From Palsa-504 sp963800415 (lineage in GTDB: Bacteria > Actinomycetota > Actinomycetes > Streptosporangiales > Streptosporangiaceae), in NCBI GenBank assembly GCA_963800415.1, contig CAWDBS010000059.1, forward strand, positions 58,388 to 122,387: 64,000 nt of DNA, read 5' to 3'. Every line of letters begins with the position of its first letter. The stretch's first letter is position 1. Positions 63,987-64,000 of this stretch are shown here, piece by piece. A model generated the notes under the pieces. The model was not told where the DNA came from and did no database searches. It saw only the letters and a program-made list of their open reading frames with translations. Position numbers and translations under genes: made by a program.

Positions 63987-64000
63987 GTGATCGGCGCAGC

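Overview
The window is high-GC chromosomal DNA from an actinomycete. The evidence is GC-rich third codon positions, GTG/TTG starts, a mycothiol-type maleylpyruvate isomerase-fold protein, many LacI/GntR/TetR regulators, Tat/lipobox secretion signals and a DUF222-type HNH endonuclease fragment. A Streptosporangiales-like soil organism is plausible, but the genus cannot be read from the sequence. I see no rRNA, tRNA or CRISPR array.

Layout. 1-5.7 kb: the 3' end of an inositol dehydrogenase, decayed TnpB and IS630 debris, a large amidohydrolase, a DHFR-fold protein and one almost complete IS630 copy. 5.7-13.7 kb: catabolic genes (LacI regulator with its operator, broken CoA-transferase, acyl-CoA dehydrogenase, acyl-CoA ligase, fumarylacetoacetase coupled to citrate synthase, broken LigB-type dioxygenase). 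13.8-22.2 kb: a PHP protein, then an alpha-glucosidase/ABC sugar importer operon facing a tandem LacI-LacI fusion regulator. 22.2-30.7 kb: housekeeping and accessory enzymes (phytanoyl-CoA dioxygenase-like, Bcp peroxiredoxin, IPNS-like oxygenase, DUF2236 protein, an atypical GluRS). 31-41.4 kb: an APC permease, a metallophosphoesterase and a GntR regulator next to a tightly overlapping operon of two sugar-isomerase-fold and three Gfo/Idh/MocA proteins, a deleted sarcosine oxidase and a BHMT-like methyltransferase. Its composition recalls moc/iol catabolism of (methylated, aminated) inositols.

41.4-60.7 kb has the marks of a mobile region: a truncated HNH gene, a large serine recombinase, a zinc-finger/coiled-coil protein with a palindromic operator, a tyrosine recombinase remnant and, at the far end, MobC and a relaxase. 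Between these lie a possible sulfur locus (DszB-like sulfinate desulfinase, rhodanese, GAP/LysE-type transporter, DUF2254 protein, TetR regulator), a secreted lipase with an in-frame amber codon in its leader, and a YtrA-type GntR/ABC operon. 60.7-64 kb: a divergent pair of cell-surface genes, a beta-propeller lipoprotein and a CapA-type protein.

A cross-cutting observation is that about ten genes are broken by single frame changes, and nearly all of them are in the +1 direction with both halves otherwise well conserved. I read this mostly as insertion-type sequencing error rather than gene decay, so many entries called frameshifted may be intact in the organism. The most interesting single item is the DszB-like protein at 48749-49925, which keeps the Cys/His/Arg catalytic set of 2'-hydroxybiphenyl-2-sulfinate desulfinase.
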